Source: Patiria pectinifera (Eukaryota; Echinodermata; Asteroidea; Valvatida; Asterinidae). Taken from it: a stretch of DNA of 64,000 nt. The DNA lies in contig CM057137.1 in NCBI GenBank assembly GCA_029964075.1, positions 1,364,001 through 1,428,000 on the forward strand, in the 5' to 3' direction. The notes below the pieces were generated by a model, which saw only the letters and a program-made list of their open reading frames with translations, was not told the origin of the DNA and did no database searches. Positions 48,337-61,500 of this stretch are shown here, in pieces; the stretch's first letter is position 1; each line of letters opens with the position of its first letter. A program made the position numbers and the translations under genes.

Positions 48337-51300
48337 TCAGTTCAGCTGCAGGAGCATCTGTTCGAGTTCCTCCGCCGATCTGTACAGGAACGCCGCCGAC
48401 TCGCGGTAGCTGGTGATCAGCTGTCGGATGTTGGCGATTTCCGTGGGGCTCAGCTGGGGTTTTGAAGGCAACTTTTTCACACTGAGGTCCGTCGGGCCTG
48501 AAAATGGTCAGGAAGGAATATTTGTCAAAATGAGAATTGTGGCTTTGCATGCTGGAGAGAGTAGAACTATGGACAAGTATTGTGGATTCACAGTGTGAAG
48601 TGACTGTCTTGAAAACGAGAAGTGGTTTCTGAGATTTTGGTCAGTGTGGTCCGACCGTATTCAGGAAAGTGTCTCAACCCTCCTGGGGGAATCACACATG
48701 TTGGTGTGTGTGATAATCAGGCACAGTTCTACGGGGGCTTAGAAGGGGCTTTAGCCCCCCCCCTCCAAAACATTTCTGGATCCACTCCTGCTAGCCCCCT
48801 AAAATATAGGCTCTAGAACCGCGCCTGGCGATAGTCTTCAAGAAATTTAACAAAAGGATAATTTAGTGACATGTTAGAAACGTGTTCCCCATGTTGAACC
48901 AAAAGATGTCTTCCACATGCATTCCAAAACCTGAGGTACTTCTCATAAAGCTCTAGACATTTTGGTTTGTATGGCCACTCACTCACCGTTGGACATCTGT
49001 GCATGTTGAGAAGGCTGCATCATGTGTGGTTGGTGCGGGGCGATACTCCCGTAGTACGGGTCGTGCGAGCTGACGCCATTTGCAAAGCGGTAGTCCACGG
49101 GCCGCGGCGAGGCGTGCTTGGGCGACTCCTCGTACGTGACGCGGGACGGCGGAGTAGGCTGGGACTGATGGGGCGATGTCTCCATCCGCGTTTCAGTCTG
49201 CTAAAACCAAGAAGAGAAAAGAACATTTCATTAACAGTGTCATGGAAAACACCAAGTTTCATCAAGAACTATGATTGACCATAGTTCCACTAACCATCAT
49301 CCAATGCGCACTAGCAACGCTAGTTAGACTAATCTCGTTGACTGTCTGCGACCAGCCTTCAGTTAGTCATGTTGCTAGTTACCGTTCGCAACGCATATTG
49401 CAATGTACAGCAGGAACCCAGGATCAGCAAGTTCTTTTGACTTCGTTTGACTGATTCAACCAAAGATGTTTGCACTTGAGTATCAGTGCAAGGGCCCAGT
49501 GTACATCATAAAGCAACCACTGGTCAACCATGTTGCTCAAGGATGGCAACAGCTGTGATTGAGTCTCTACCTTAGAACCTGTACACTTCTCCTCCTTCTC
49601 CAAGTCCTTTCCTCCAATTTCTAAGCCTGCGTACGTCTTCATTTTCCGCTACTCAGACACAGCACTTAGTCAAACTACTGATGAAGTACGCACTCTATAA
49701 ATAAACTTCTGGGAATAATCAGAATGATTCAAGACTGCAGACCCTGTCTGTGTTTTTTTCCCGTGGCACCTCCCAAAGTGACACGACCTCAGCTCGTTAG
49801 CCAATCGTCCTGCTTTTAACGACTGTGTACACGGCTCACTCCCACTTAAACCACCGCGAGCAGATGAGCTCCCCGTGATGATTACTATTTCCTCCTCTGA
49901 CGAATTATTGTCTAAGCGTTAATCGTGGCACTAGATTAGCTTACGAGCACGTCCATTTGAGTCATGATTCTGAGCAGACGAGCACCATGCCATAATTGCT
50001 GTAGCGTTGTCAAGTTCAGATGACTTAGTTTCTCATCCTGCAGTACCTATTACCATCCAGATATCAGTGAGGGGAGTCAGGTTGGCGTAGCAGTACTTTC
50101 CTCGCCTTCCACCGCTGTGACCCGGGTTCGAATCCCGCCTGGGCCAATATGTGGATTGGGTTTTCAGTCCCTACCTGATTCCGTGGGTTTTCCCCAGAAT
50201 ATCCTTCTGGGGTTTTCCTCCCACCTCTATAACTGTAATTTCTTCTCACTGTCTTCTCTCACAGGTTTCTTCAGGCTTGCGGGCTTACAGTGCCTAGGGC
50301 GCTTTTGAGGATTCCTTGGTTTCATTACCAGAAATAAAATAATAATAATAGTGCCTGGCATGCAGTGTGATCAATTCTTGGAAACTTTCTTTTCTATTCA
50401 TATAGTTCTTGTCATGTCGATTCCAGTAAGCCAGTTTGGTATTTCAACTGCGCATGCGCACAATGATATGGATCACGGGGTCATTCGGGATAATCGAACG
50501 CTCATCAAAGGCGCATGAACGCGCAAGGAGACGGGCACACGACGCTCATGCGCTAATTACAAGCAGAATGGGCATTCATATAATATCGCGTAACATCGCG
50601 TCAGTGGTTTTATCCAGAATGACCGTTGACCTGGCTTATTAGTTGCATAAGTCTGTATCATTGGACAAAGGCCCTCTGTAAATTGAAGCTCATTTGATTC
50701 AAACTCCTTCAGGGTACAAGTACAGGATTTGGTAAATAAAGCCATCTTTCTCTCCTCAACGTCAAGAAAAAGACTAAGTGAACTCAATTTTCTGACAGTA
50801 CCACATTTAGGCTAAAAAGCAAGATGTTCATCTCAAATTTTCAAAGTCAGGTCCATTTTAAAAAAAATCAGGTGTATTACGACAGATTATTTGACCCCTA
50901 CCTACCCCCAGCCCAATCACACCTACAATATCTGTCCAGAGCCAGCTCTCAGGGGCAGTAGCTGCAAGGTTCTCAGCCTGCAACTGACCTCCTTTGGTTT
51001 TTTTCACGAGTTATCTTGCCAAGCCTTAGATTTCCTCTCATGTCAGCTTGTGATGGCTTCTTGGCAAGGACTGTGGATTTATTTCCCCACAAATCGTTGG
51101 CTCCTTGACCAGAATGTCAACATTTGAACAGAAACAGCAAGCAGGACTCCCTGTACATCCCACACAAATTTTAGAGATTGTTTTTCATTTAACAAACCAC
51201 AAAGGGAACACCGAGTAGGTTAATAGGGCTCAGTTGGTAGAGTTCTGGTACGATGCTCTGGAGTCACAGAATTATTGTTCGGACATTTTTCCATGTTACC

Positions 51301-54300
51301 ATTACCATTTCCAAAGGAAAAGTTAAGTTAACAATCAATGGTTTTTGGAGTTTCATTCTTCTAAAATGGTGTAATTTGTTGAAGTTGATTGAACTCTATT
51401 TGCCCTTTGCAATTGAAAAAACAAAAGCTAGTTACAGGTGAATGACTGAACGTCCCAATTTGCGGGCAAAGGTCGATGCCTCGCCGTTCTCAAGAAACAC
51501 GTCAAAGTGCAACGTTGTATTCATTCATCAAGTCCACTCACAGACTGAGTTGGTTTCACGGCTCCCCCCTGAACCCCCCTCCGGCCGGCCGACACCTCAA
51601 GCGGGACGGATCACCGGTTACGTCGACCCTGCGGTCCTTGGCCGTGTCACAGGAAATGCCCCTCAATTTTGGGGATTCGCGGCAGCCGCGTCAATACAGG
51701 AAAGCGTCGCAATTAGCACGGGAAATGATGGCGCGGTGTGACATAACGCTGCGGTTACTTGCGCGAAGATAGGGGGACAGGTATAGGTGTCAGCGATGAC
51801 TGGTATCCCTCGACAGACACCGGTGATTCCACATAACTTAAAGGATGGTTGGCCTTTTATTTCCTGTTACTATCACTGCTGAAATTTTTCTGCAATGTGA
51901 CCGCAGACAATGTGACCGCAAACGCAACGTGACCTTACAAGCTGGTGCCTAAATATGATTTCAAACTCCCTACTGATTAGTGTGGGGACTTCAAGGAATC
52001 TGACAGAGCCCAACTTTTAAAACCTTTTGCTCAGATCCCCAGCCAAAAAAGAAAATCTCACAAATTTTACTCCGTTTTTAACAGATGGAGCCAATCTGCC
52101 ACTGCTTCAAGGAAAGAGTAACTCGCATTTTAATTCCAGGTTGCAAAGTTGCAGAAAATTCACCACTTTCGAGCTTGGGTAAACTTCTAAAAGAAAACTT
52201 GCAAAATTCCACAACATGTCAGCTAGATTTCAAATTGTAGTTGGCTTCAATCCATACCATAAACTAAGACAAAGTTGACAGTCTTACCGTGTGTCCTGCT
52301 TGCATGAGCTCCATTCTTAACCTCTTGGCATTCTCGCTCTCACTCTCGCAAGCAGCTGCTAAGATCTGCTCTGCTCTGGCCGAGGTCAGATGAGGGGGTG
52401 TCGGACGCATCGTCTGTCAAGTTACAGAAGGAAAAAAAGTCCATAAATGTCCTCTCAAGAACCTTTACATTTATACAACTGTGGCGATACAATGGATTTT
52501 TTTTGGGGGGGGGGATGATTTAACATGATTTTGATCAACCTTCAATCCCTTTTTTGAAAAGAATTCGTTTCAGCAAATTACAAAAAGGAACTAAGGCCAA
52601 AACGAAAAGTGTTATGACACTAGCAAAACCAGACATCGTAAGATACAGGGCCATAGCTAGCGTGGTGGAAGGGGAGGGTTGATTTACCATGAAGCGGACC
52701 TGTTCATGTCTAATAACAGTTGATTATGCACACATACAAATTTGAGTAAAACTCATGTATGTCAATCGCACGAACAAGTGTACCCTGCGGCAAATTATTT
52801 TTTTTGGGGGGGGGGGGTTCGGTCCGCATTGAATTGTATTTTTGTATACATTTCCAACGGTGGTCGGCCGACCAGCGTTGGAAAAACCTAACTATTTTTC
52901 AACTACTGCTCCAAATTTACCACTTTTTCAGCCCAAATTTTGTTTGCTATTGGTTACATGTTCATGAACGGGTGCAGGCCAGCTAGACTGGTTCCCTTGC
53001 CTTACATCTTTCCATCATCTATAAATTGATCCATTTTATCTTCTGTGGAGTCAGGGAACCAGACTACTTGAACATTTTTGTTTTTCTTGGTTTTTCCAAC
53101 CTTTTCGAACACAAAACTTCAAAAATGTCAGTGTAACAATATTTGATCTATTATACTAACCCCTCAAAAAGTTCATTTCTGAAAATTACAGCAAAAGCCA
53201 ATGATGTACATTCCCTTTAACAGCAGCTATAAATACAGGCAGTCAAAAAAAAGATAACATTGAATGAGCAGTGTGACCAGCAAAATTGGTAGCGACACTA
53301 TGCTACGCACTGCTATGCACTGATTGAAAGAGCGCCCTCAACGCGTTACGCACGCAGCAAATACCCAACAGTACCACTAGCAAAACTGGATAACCACACA
53401 ACACTTATACACCAACTGACATCTTCACGAAACCACGTACACACAAAGAGAAGAGTTGAGTTGATTTACATTTTGGGAGCGTACCGAGTCAAGCCCGTTC
53501 TGATCCCGGTGGCGCTTCATGCGGCGGCAGGACTTGAGGTAGGTACGGATGCGTTTGCGGGCTCGCTCGTGGAACTCGGGGAACTGTCGGTAGCAGGCCT
53601 CGATGATGGCCTGTATCTTCTCCTTAGGCTGTTTGGAGATGGGCACCATGCGGTCGAGATTCTCGTCAATGAAGAGGCGGACGAACATCTGGTTGGAAGA
53701 AAACGGACATTTTTATCAAGTTGAAGTCCGAAATTCTTTGTGACTTCGTAAAGACTAGAATAGGCTTCTAGTTGAGCTGTGCCAAAAAGTCCTAGTTTGG
53801 GATATTATTTGTACCCGGTGACTCAGTCAGTCAGTGTCTCGGTTACTCGAAGGACAACATGCTGGCTCTTCGAGTCCAGCAAAATAGCATGTGGCTGCTC
53901 TTCGTAGCTTTCTGTATGGATTTTTTAATTGTATGTATTGACGTCAATGATACGAGTCAAAATAGATGTTTCAAACGAAATCACGTTTAATTTGGTATTT
54001 CTTGGGTTTAGCAGACTGGTTGGGGAGCCTGATTGTTGCATCTGGAAGGAATGAACCGGGGGAAATTTGAATTACACTTGCTTGATTCCCGTCGCTGACA
54101 CACGCAGCTCCCTAGGACCACTGACAAATACCAGAACGGAAAAGTCAACCCCTCCCCTCTCCAACTCTCTGTCTTTCTTCAGCCCCTCTGCTTTTCAGAT
54201 GCCAAAGAACGACGGCCAAAACTTGTTCCCTCCAAAAAAGTATTTTTCAAATTTTCCCAGCCTTCTTCCCTTCCGCTTTGTCAGTTTTTGTGGTGGCGTC

Positions 54301-57300
54301 GCAGTTCTCCGTTGAGGCACATATATATTGTACAGACACTCAGAAGAATCATCGCCAGGCGGATGACAATGAGTATATCATTCACTAGAGAACTGTTGCA
54401 ATATCTTAACCCTTTCTCATGTTTTTCGTCTTTCTCTCTCAATTTTTTTTTTTTTGGACTCCTTGTGTGTTTCATCACGGCTCCCGCCCTCTTCCTTACG
54501 TCACATCTGGAAGTGATCTCGGGAGGAAATTGTATTCATTCGCAACGGCAAGTGATACGAAAGCCTGTCGTTGAGTTTAGCAGTATCAAGACCTGATTTC
54601 ACCTGCTTAGGTGTTGAGGACAGGGGAAAACAGAACTCAAACTTGCAAATTAAAAACTCTGCGAAGGTTTCAGTGAATTTCTGCAAATCTACTTCGTCAC
54701 ATTTTAGATCATCTTAATCAAAGAAGTTGATGTGTTTTTTTTTTTTTTTGCAATTGTGTTCTTCTAAGTAAAAGGCAAGGATTTCAATTTTTTTTTTCTT
54801 GGAAAGGAAAAAGTCTGGAGAGTCTTACGTTGAAGGCCTTGAGTCTCTCCGGGTCGACCCCGGGCGTTGTCTCGTTGAGTTTATCACTGTCGTCATCGCC
54901 GTCGTCATCATCATCGTCATCCTTTGTCACCGAGAGATCCTCGGGTGTGTCCCGCGCCCCATCCGGTGGCGGGTGGACTGACGTGCCGACCAGGGAACTG
55001 TAGCCGAACCCGTTGGACGAGGTCTGGAGTTGGTTAGGGGCAAACAGGAATTCGATTTAGATGATACAGAGAGGAAAAAAAAGGAAAGGAAAAAAAAAAT
55101 AATCTTGCCAGCAGGATCATCCGTGAGTAAACGGTGTCGGTGATAGCAATGATAAGTAATGGATGCCAGGTGTTCCGTTTGGGGTTTATGGGTTGAAAGT
55201 GATTTCAGGAGGGGGGAAGGGGGGAGGGGTTGAGATTGATGCACATGGGTCAAAGGGCAATCTATCAGACAATGCCACAATTTATTAAAGTCACCAATCG
55301 GGGTAGATATAAAGCGTCACCCCAATGAGATAACAAATTGCGTCTTGAGTGACGACTGTGTTGGGGTCTTGCCACAGTTCAATTCAGCACAGAGATTCAC
55401 CAATCGAGATATATGCACACAAACTAGCTCAAATCAGGGTAAATATAAAAAGCCTCGCCCCCATATGAGATACATAATGCGTCTTGACTGATGACTGTGT
55501 TTATTGGCAGTTGGAGCCGGGTGAATGAATGTGCATCACTCCATCAAAGCAACGGAAACTCTGGCAGTTGAGGTATGACAGCTCAATAACGCCCTAAATC
55601 TGTCCTCATGTGGGGCACCAATCTTGGTTTAATAAGTTACACTCAAATTTGCTGGATGGCACTGATCCACTTTTTCTTTTTCTTTTATCAGAAATGTCAT
55701 TTTTCGTTTTCAGAAAGCCTGTAGAACATCCTATGTGTGTTTTTCGTATTTTGTTTAACACTACTTTGTGAACAGTAGACATCAAAAACTTTTCCTAAAC
55801 TGTTATAGCAAACTTGCAATTCATAGTCGGGATCTTCTTGTTAAGATCTGTATACATGGAATTACATTTAAAAATCAATGAACGTAAAAATGCTGAACTG
55901 TTTGTGCCATGCCTCAACTGGACTATGTCTAGCAATATACCAAAGCGGCACAGAAACAACAAAATGACAAAGCAAAAAGACAACAACAACAACAACAACA
56001 ACAAAAATTGGAAATCAACTAAAAAAAAATTGAAGCATTTTGGATAATCGGAGGCAAGGTGCATACATCCACAAAGCCACAAGCACTGCAGGGCCGCACA
56101 AGAGACATCGAGAAAATTCTGGCCGAGGGTCAGCTGGACTCACTGTGTATCGCTGCGGGTCATAGCCACCAGCGCTGCTGTAACCTTTGACCTCTGAACT
56201 ATAACCCCGCTCATCCTCCTCCTCCTCCTCCTCGGCATCCTCCGCCTGCGATTTGTCCTCCTGATTTAATTCAGGGGGTGCCCGGCCTAGGGCCGTGCGG
56301 GAGCGGGTCTCTGTCATTACCTGAGTGTCGGGTTCGTGTGGCGGTTTCCGTTGGCCGTCCTCCGGTGCGGGCGACCCCGGTCTTGTGTTGTTGTTTTTCG
56401 CTGAACTCTCTTCTGTAAGCAAAGAGAAATATTGCACAGTTAAAAAAAAAATAGTTTCAAAAACAACAGGGTAAAAGGAAATATTGCCTGTGCACCAGTG
56501 ATTTCAGAGGTGGATGTATGTGATTGCAAAAAAAATCTGTGACATTTTACAACTAGAATACAGCGTAGGCTAAATTTATAGATATCCTGAATGTGTGATG
56601 ATGGTATCAGAGTACATACTGTATAGGCCCCCTACAATAACTTAATATTCATTACTTATGTATTCATAGCGTTTGTCTACATTTGTTTATACTGTATTTT
56701 AGTCATTTTGTAGTTACATGTAACTATATCACAAGGTATGATCATTTACAAATTCTTAAAAGTAGACACATCCAATGTAACATTCATGAACAGACACTGA
56801 TGAAGCTTGTTAAAAAAATGTAAATCAAATACATTCAATTACAATTTCTTTGCATACATTTACTAAGGCCGAGTAAAAAAAAAAATAGTTTCTCGTCCGG
56901 GGTTTTTGAAAAAAGGGAGGAAGCAAGGCTTTTTATTTTTTATTTTTTTCAAGATGACCGCCTTTTCAAAATTTCCTGCAACCATTGGTGTTCCACTGTT
57001 CAAAGACACTTTTAAAGATGAAAGACAAGTTGGACAAGAGAACTGAACATATTTACAGTGTCATTTAGAGTTGTATTGGTATTGGTATTTATTTTCCGAT
57101 GAATTTGTAGACTTTTTCGGTGTGTTTCTACTACATTTTTCAAAAATAAAAAATAATAAAAACATCCAGGCGGCCTCCAAAATGGAAGCGGGCGGGGACG
57201 AGAAACTTGTTTTTTTTTTTACTTCGCCTAGTAAGTTTCTTGTACTATTTGTCAGGGAGTGTATTTTTTTTGGTTTCAAACTGAAATGGAAAATAAGTGT

Positions 57301-58551
57301 GTGGTGCTGTCTAGCAGGACAGGGCAAAAAAATAGCTTTATATCGAATGGATATATTCAGGATAAGCTCGGGTTCATGTGGGGTTTAGAGTTACTTCCTG
57401 TGTTCCGAGTAGTGCTCTGTGGCCAACCGAGATGTGGCAAATGTTTGTCTTGGCGGATTAAATACTGCGCATTGACATTTACACACTAAGCAATGCATAA
57501 TTTCATTTGGTCTTTTTCATAGCAGCACAGTCAGTTGCATAAAATATTCTGAATCAGGACTGTTTGTTTTTCAATATGCCCGACTCCGATTTTAAGGGGA
57601 AAAAAGGAAATCAGTGCGAAATTAACAAGTGTAATTTTCATATTGTAGCATAAACATATGTTCCTGCGATTCAAGATACGCTGTTCCACACAGTCAATTG
57701 TTGTGTCTCCCAGCAAATTTTCAAATGTTTTATTTTCAAAGTAAACTACGGTGTAGTTGTATTTGGGCAACGCTCTGGAAAAAAGTTTTACTTAGGATTG
57801 CTTTTGTCCCTACAGCATATGTCTGAGATATTGTCGGCAGCAAATAATTCTACAGTTGTGCAGTAATTATTCCATAACTAAATGGGTTTTGTTTTTTTGG
57901 GGGGGGGTTGAAATTTTGAAACAACATGGATAGGTGTGCCATGTTGGCTGGGGGCGTCTTTATATGGAAATGAACAAAAGAGTGATGCCTTTATTGGGTA
58001 ATTTTGAAAGAAATTTGAGTTGAATCTTATGACAAATCAGAGAAGTATGATTTAGTCCAGTCCAGCAAATAATTCTACAGTTGTGCAGTAATTATTCCAT
58101 AACTAAATGGGGTTTTTTTTGGAGGGGGGTTGAAATTTGGAAACAACATGGATAGGTGTGCCATGTTGGCTGGGGGCATCTTTATATGGAAATGAACAAA
58201 AGAGTGATGCCTTTATTGGGTAATTTTGAAAGAAATTTGAGTTGAATCTTATGACAAATCAGAGGAGAATGATTTAGACCAGATGGGATATCCGGGCCGT
58301 TTCTTTTGTGAGATGGCATTTTATGAAAAGAGACAATAACCATCACTCGTGCTTTTGGATAGGGGGTTGGGTAGGACCAAAATAGTGGAGCTTGATTTTT
58401 TACCTTTCTTAAGGTCTAGAGGTTGGGGCGTTATTCTGTCACTGTCTGGTCTGCTGACTGTGTCTTCGTTACTGGGGGCGTGGAGCGCTGATTCTGAGGC
58501 GTAGCTTGGCTCACTGGCTTCTGTGTCTGCACTTGATAACGAAGCATCGTC
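48337..58551 (-). CDS. NOL4L: NOL4/NOL4L-type nuclear protein, C-terminal seven exons
   Basis: Exons right to left: 58404-58551, 56144-56412, 54829-55023, 53485-53688, 52288-52413, 48987-49197, 48337-48497. They keep phase and encode 437 residues plus TGA. The first starts at an acceptor (TTTCATACAG), so the gene continues upstream; I found no N-terminal exon before 64000. Family-defining parts are [30 protein letters not shown], the basic run [19 protein letters not shown] (likely nuclear signal), [20 protein letters not shown], and the C-terminal [20 protein letters not shown] ending in a leucine-rich amphipathic helix. There are acidic runs of Glu (six) and Asp (seven). Three PxDL-type motifs (PLDLK, PEDLS, PTDLS) suggest binding of the CtBP corepressor. 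The molecular role of the family is poorly known. A single invertebrate gene probably matches both vertebrate NOL4 and NOL4L. Confidence 0.94.
48724..48830. repeat. G-run/C-run dispersed repeat in a NOL4L intron
   Basis: It runs from ACGGGGGCTTAGAAGGGGCT through a run of C, and ends GAACCGCGCCTGGCG. It resembles the layout of the repeat at 23675-23817. Related debris (GGGCCATAGCTAGCGTGG) occurs near 52650. Confidence 0.4.
50075..50350 (+). mobile_element. tRNA-derived SINE, copy B
   Basis: The head holds a box A-like TTGGCGTAGCAGT and box B GGTTCGAATCC (50125-50135). The body is nearly identical to copy A (TGTGGATTGGGTTTTCAGTC, CCTACCTGATTCCGTGGG, AACTGTAATTTCTTCTCA). The tail is an AAT repeat (50334-50349). 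It lies in the NOL4L intron between the exons at 52288 and 49197 and looks younger than copy A, because its head is cleaner. Confidence 0.85.
51217..51280 (+). repeat. Weak tRNA-like head in NOL4L intron
   Basis: AGGGCTCAGTTGGTAGAGTT resembles box A of tRNA-derived SINEs. No intact box B or stems follow. Probably a decayed fragment. Confidence 0.3.
51540..51765. other. CpG-rich block inside a NOL4L intron
   Basis: It is locally GC- and CpG-rich (CCGGCCGGCCGACACC and GCGGCAGCCGCGTCAA are typical) within an otherwise AT-rich intron. Two plus-strand frames are open through it, as expected for such composition. It could be an alternative promoter or an enhancer. No exon was recognised on either strand. 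Confidence 0.4.
55290..55502. repeat. Diverged tandem duplication, about 143 bp period
   Basis: ATCGGGGTAGATATAAAGCG with CCCAATGAGATAACAAATTG and GCGTCTTGAGTGACGACTGT at 55293-55353 recurs at about 55434-55499 as ATCAGGGTAAATATAAAAAG, CATATGAGATACATAATG and GCGTCTTGACTGATGACTGT. It lies in the NOL4L intron between exons 54829-55023 and 56144-56412. Confidence 0.7.
55981..56003. repeat. (CAA)n microsatellite
   Basis: About eight CAA units in a NOL4L intron, 140 bp from the exon at 56144. Confidence 0.9.
57838..58282. repeat. 225-bp direct tandem duplication in a NOL4L intron
   Basis: Copy 1 begins at 57838 and copy 2 at 58063, both with CAGCAAATAATTCTACAGTT. They match almost base for base through CAACATGGATAGGTGTGCCA and AATTTGAGTTGAATCTTATG. 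The main differences are in a T/G homopolymer and a few single bases, so the duplication is recent. It lies about 120 bp downstream (in gene direction) of the exon at 58404-58551. Confidence 0.92.
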
Positions 58552-61500
58552 CTGTATGAAAAAAAAAAGAGATATTGATCATGAAATAATGTATTGTCAG
58601 ACCCCCTAAAGCTACGCGGTCCTTTTTCTACGCAATTACCTTCAATTTGTGTGTGACAACGCGCGCGTATGCAAGCACTACCTGCGCAGATAATGGAGGG
58701 TTGAGGATATACTTATGAAGCAAAATACTTGTGGTTCCCCAAAATCTGTAATATCACACTTTTGTGTGACATTACAATTTTAAAAGAATGTAATGGTGAG
58801 ATGCGTTATAGCTTTACAACACAAAATTAGATTCTGCACAGGTTATTAAAAAATGACTTCACTCTTGCAGTGAGATCTATATTGCATTGTGTTGTTGTAA
58901 GCATCGACAACTGACAGGGATAGTCCCAAGTAATATTAATAAGTGTTGCTTAAGGCAGTGTGAGGATTGTGGGATTGGTGGATGAACGGGAAAATCTGAG
59001 GCCAACTGAAAAGAAAAATAGGGGGACTGGGGGGACTTGTGAAAAATAAGACACTTTCCTCTTCAGTGGATTTAGAATTTAAGGGGAATTCCCAGTTTGT
59101 CGTATGGTCACACTTGAACTAGAGTGAATGCCATTTCCTGGAGGGGAAAAAAAACCCTGTGCGTTCTGTCAAGAAGGGAAAGTAAAAACATGATAAAGAA
59201 ACCGTGACCATGCAGTCTTGCAATTTATTCTTAATAATGTGTGTGTGCCATGGCCATGGACCGGACCGAACCAAGGCAAGGCAAGCAGGCAAGGGAAAAG
59301 AAAACCAGCCTTAGGGCCTACATATTTTCTATATTTTCAGCACCATGTGATCCATCCACACTTGTGGAAATTGTGGAAGGCATCTGTCGAGATTCTGTAA
59401 TGCTGCGCATACAGTTGACATGGTTGACATAACGTTAACACGACGTGCATTTCATCGAACACAAACACATTTTGGTTAGGCCTAAGATTTAACTTCTCAA
59501 TGTCATGAAGACGACCAACGTTGAATGTTATTTTTTAATCACAAAACAGACTACGAATATGAAAAGTTGTTCTCACCAAACAGATGTTTAAGTTAAAACT
59601 CTCATTAAACATCATCACATTGATTCTCGGTAACAGTGAACTTCGTTCGAGCCAGGGAGATAGCAATAATTTGCGACGATCAATGTCCAACGCTGTCAAA
59701 GTTTTCTAGTTCATCTCGGTTTGTTATGGCCGAAACAACACGATATCGCTCCAGCTTCTCATTTGTCAGTTTTTTTAAGTTACAACTTTTGACCAATCAA
59801 CGTCGAGGAGCGATTTCTTTCTCGTACAAAATGCTAAGTGTAATAGCTAGAGAGGGCGCGCTTGATTTTTATGTGCGCTTAAAACGTACGGTCGTTTATT
59901 CATTGTTGAATAAAGTGCTTAATTTAGGCCAATTGTGTAATAATTTCGTTCGAACAATACCTCAAATTTTGGCTAACGGTTTGAAACATCTTCAAGACGA
60001 ATCCGCCTAATATCATAATTTTTATGGGAAAACAACCGGCGTCAAAATAAAAGCAAAACGGCTGTGACAGGACTTGTAAGGAGACTACAAGTCTATTTTT
60101 GTCTCAACGGTGCGTATCGGCTTATACCCAAGTCGCCTTCGGTCGATAGAAGGTAAAAATCCCTTAAACCGTACAATTTTTATTCCCCAGCTTGCGAATT
60201 TCTGGACAAGACTTTCGATTTTTCTGTACATACCCTGCGGGTTTAACGTGGAGAACTCGTAAGTCAGTCTTCTATAATGCATGCAGTAGCGGACGTAGAT
60301 ACAACGAACGTGATTTTTAGAGGTCCTTCAACCCGTGCACCGTGCCCAAATCGTCTCAGTGCTGGATTTACACCCGGCAAAAAACGCGCATGTGTACGCG
60401 CCTGAGCACTGTGCTCGAGGGCATTTGTATCACAAGGTGTGAAACTGAGCACGGGGTAATGCGATTCGGCTGCTCCTAGTAGTTCATGTAGAGCACAAAA
60501 ACCATGACACGGACAGCTGCAAACAGGATGTATATTCTCTGGGAATATTTTTACAGACGACCGATGCGGGGCTATGTTCAGTAGTGAAAATCACCGTCGT
60601 TAAAGAGGCAATACTGTCATTGGACAAAAAGATCCAACCTAGTGAGCCCCCTGGCGTTCAACTTTGTAATATTTTCATGTTTTATGATAACTGTATTTTA
60701 AAACTAATCAAATACTGTCACAAGAGGCGGCTGAAAACCCTGATCATTCCAAAAATATTTAAAATCCAGAAGATAGCGCCTGTATAGGTTTCCAAATAAA
60801 GATTTAAAAATTAATAATTTTGCGTCAGTGAACTTTAGGTTAAAATATTAAAAGTTTGTATTAAATCACAGCAATATCTGAGTTTTTTTTAAAAATCGTT
60901 ACAACGTGAGATAGCCCAGCCAGGAAATACCTTTGTGTATGTAAGAGTAATCTTAACATTTACGCAAAATGCCAAACGCACTGTTAAATATATTGACATT
61001 AATACATGACTTGTTTAAATATGTATATATGCCAATGGCCTTGTGTGCATGAGAAACCAAAATCCGGGTATTTTATAACGCATAGCCGTTAGTAATCCCG
61101 TCTCGCGACCTTCACGAACGCGCCGCTCGATTCCTCACCGCTATACCCTCCGCTTTGTGAAGGTGTCCGGCCTGCACATTCTCCATGTCGCATACATATC
61201 ACGGGGAGAGAAAATGGACTTAAATTTAGTGGAAAAGACAACTTGCTTCCCCCCCTCCCCCCCCCCCCCCGGCCGTGTCGTAAAGAGGAGGTCGATTTTG
61301 GTTAATTCCCCAATTCCACCAATTTTAACCACGCAAGGACGAAAGGTATGCATGTGCATCATTCCGGGTAGGACGCTTTGGGACATATCGACACGAAACG
61401 ACTCAGTTCTTGAAAATGGACGACAACGATTGGGTTGGCCTTCTGGGAATGTCGTGAATTGACGACGTGTAAGACTGCAGATGAAAAATATTATACTGTA

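Noticed and set aside
59636-60010. 124-codon plus-strand open frame
   Set aside because: It starts from a non-ATG codon, has no recognisable domain and lies antisense to the likely NOL4L upstream intron.
61081-61160. Degenerate tRNA-like stretch on the minus strand (GGTATAGCGGTGAGG)
   Set aside because: Box A-like only; no box B and no cloverleaf.
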